7,278 nt of DNA from Alcaligenaceae bacterium (GTDB lineage: Bacteria; Pseudomonadota; Gammaproteobacteria; Burkholderiales; Burkholderiaceae): positions 1 through 7,278 of the forward strand of contig CANBUF010000087.1 in assembly GCA_947372575.1 (NCBI GenBank). The letters run 5' to 3'. The translations under genes and the position numbers were made by a program. Positions 6,200 to 7,278 of the stretch are shown here, piece by piece. Every line of letters begins with the position of its first letter. Position 1 is the first letter of the stretch. The notes below the pieces were generated by a model. That model ran no database searches, had not been told where the DNA came from, and saw nothing but the letters and a program-made list of their open reading frames with translations.

Positions 6200-7278
6200 T
6201 TATTGTTTGGATACAGTTGGGCGCATGCGATGCCAGGCAGTGTCTTGTTGATAGGCATCTGCAACTTTCAGAATCCGGGCTTCTTCGTTGTGTCTGCCAA
6301 CCAGCTGAAAAGCCAGCGGCATTCCCGCCTGAGATATTCCGGCGGGTACGCTGATAGCAGGGAGTCCAAGATAATTAATTGCCCGGTTTGCATAGGTTAA
6401 GTGCGCAATCGATTTCAATATTTCAGAGGTATCACCTGTTGTCGTGGAGGCGATGGTAGGCGTCTGAACCGTCAACACAGGAATGTGCAGGACATCGCAT
6501 TGTGCAAAGCAGGTTTGCAAGTACTCCTCGGTCAGTGCGTTTTGCAGGCGCATTGCATCAACATAATCCACTGCTGCATGCATAAAGCCTGGTTCAATCC
6601 GTGCACGCACCTGATCGGCATAATCCTGTGGACGAGACTCAATCCATTCGCGATGAATCGCTGCAGCCTGGGATGTCATCACAAGGGCCGTCATCGCATG
6701 GATGCGCGCCATGTCTGGTACGCCAACCTCGACCAGAACGGCGCCTCTGGCTTTGAGGACTTCGATGCTCGTATCGAGCGCACGCTCTACTTCAGTGTCC
6801 AGACCTTCGCGGTAATAAGCCTGTGGCACGCCAATGCGCAATCCCCTCAGATCTCCATCCAGTCCTGCTTCATAATTTTCATTTGGAAGTGCCGTGCACC
6901 AGGAGTCCTGCGGATTAGGACGACTGATATGTGTGAGCAGACGGGCACAATCCCTGGCTGTCTGGGCGATGGGGCCTACGCAGTCCAGTGTTTTGGAAAG
7001 CGGGAAGACGCCTTCGATGCTGACACGTCGTGCAGTGGGTTTGAGTCCTGTGACGCCACACATCGCGCTTGGATGCCGGATTGAACCTCCGGTATCGCTG
7101 CCGATGGATCCAAATACCAGCCGTGTCGCGACTGCAATGCCTGAACCGCTGGACGAGCCACCGCTGGTGTATGCGGGATTCCATGGGTTTAATCCATGAC
7201 CATAGTGTCCGTTAAAACCCGTCGGACTCAGCGCAAATTCGCACATATGCAACGAACCTGTATTCACTTGCCCTGCTG
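6200..7278 (-). CDS. Amidase signature family amidase, 5' end missing
   Basis: The reading frame is open to the right edge of the window, so the N-terminus and true start lie outside; a GTG at 7267 is internal. The visible part starts AGQVNTGSLHMCEFALSP and contains the signature: NPWNPAYTSGGSSSGS (cis-Ser region) followed by GSDTGGSIRHPSAMCGVTG (the nucleophile Ser in GGSIR), then LKPT and LDCVGPIAQTARD. The third triad member, Lys, normally lies some 75 residues before the nucleophile and would be just outside. The C-terminal half is complete, ending LPAISVPAGI, LAFQLVGRHNEEARIL and PTVSKQ. The family hydrolyses amides to acid and ammonia; GatA is a member, but gatB and gatC are absent and the context is catabolic, so a substrate amidase is likelier. 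It lies 18 bases upstream of the amidohydrolase and is the first visible gene of the operon. The substrate is unknown. Confidence 0.92.
   Translation of the reverse strand, partial: AGQVNTGSLHMCEFALSPTGFNGHYGHGLNPWNPAYTSGGSSSGSGIAVATRLVFGSIGSDTGGSIRHPSAMCGVTGLKPTARRVSIEGVFPLSKTLDCVGPIAQTARDCARLLTHISRPNPQDSWCTALPNENYEAGLDGDLRGLRIGVPQAYYREGLDTEVERALDTSIEVLKARGAVLVEVGVPDMARIHAMTALVMTSQAAAIHREWIESRPQDYADQVRARIEPGFMHAAVDYVDAMRLQNALTEEYLQTCFAQCDVLHIPVLTVQTPTIASTTTGDTSEILKSIAHLTYANRAINYLGLPAISVPAGISQAGMPLAFQLVGRHNEEARILKVADAYQQDTAWHRMRPTVSKQ

Noticed and set aside
6401..7084. Plus-strand open frame of 227 codons
   Set aside because: It is antisense to the strongly conserved amidase signature region, is Cys- and His-rich in a random-looking way, and shows no recognisable domain.

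Overview
The window reads as a compact catabolic gene cluster from a betaproteobacterium, most likely Burkholderiales and perhaps Alcaligenaceae. The evidence is a Bug-type periplasmic solute-binding protein (a family greatly expanded in that group) beside a carboxymuconolactone-decarboxylase-like protein, a TauD/TfdA-type dioxygenase, a molybdenum hydroxylase, an ACMSD-like amidohydrolase and an amidase-signature enzyme. Base composition looks close to 50% GC by eye, lower than many Burkholderiales. The species cannot be named from this sequence alone.

Every supported gene lies on the minus strand, so transcription runs from the right end of the window to the left. In that order they are: an amidase lacking its N-terminus (6200-7278); an amidohydrolase with an unusual Lys/Ala-rich N-terminal extension (4937-6181); a [2Fe-2S] small subunit (4450-4935) and molybdopterin large subunit (2240-4453) of a two-component hydroxylase; a short AT-rich gap with a 30-bp imperfect palindrome and a candidate promoter (about 2196-2265); a Fe(II)/2-oxoglutarate dioxygenase broken by a single-base frameshift (1261-2195); a Bug solute-binding protein (236-1264); and the first 71 codons of a carboxymuconolactone-decarboxylase-like gene (1-215). 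No gap exceeds about 45 bases.

The first four genes are tightly packed: 18 bp, 1 bp, then a 4-base TTGA stop/start overlap. The dioxygenase and Bug genes also meet in a TTGA overlap. This looks like one operon, or two with a second promoter at the palindrome. Three genes in a row within these blocks appear to use GTG or TTG starts with good Shine-Dalgarno sequences.

My reading of the whole is uptake (Bug), amide hydrolysis (amidase), hydroxylation of an aromatic or N-heteroaromatic ring (molybdenum hydroxylase), decarboxylation or hydrolysis (amidohydrolase), and further oxidation or ring-product processing (dioxygenase, CMD-like protein). This resembles pyridinecarboxylate catabolism in outline. 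The substrate is inference, and I do not recognise the cluster as a described pathway. No RNA genes, insertion sequences, CRISPR arrays or convincing terminators were seen.
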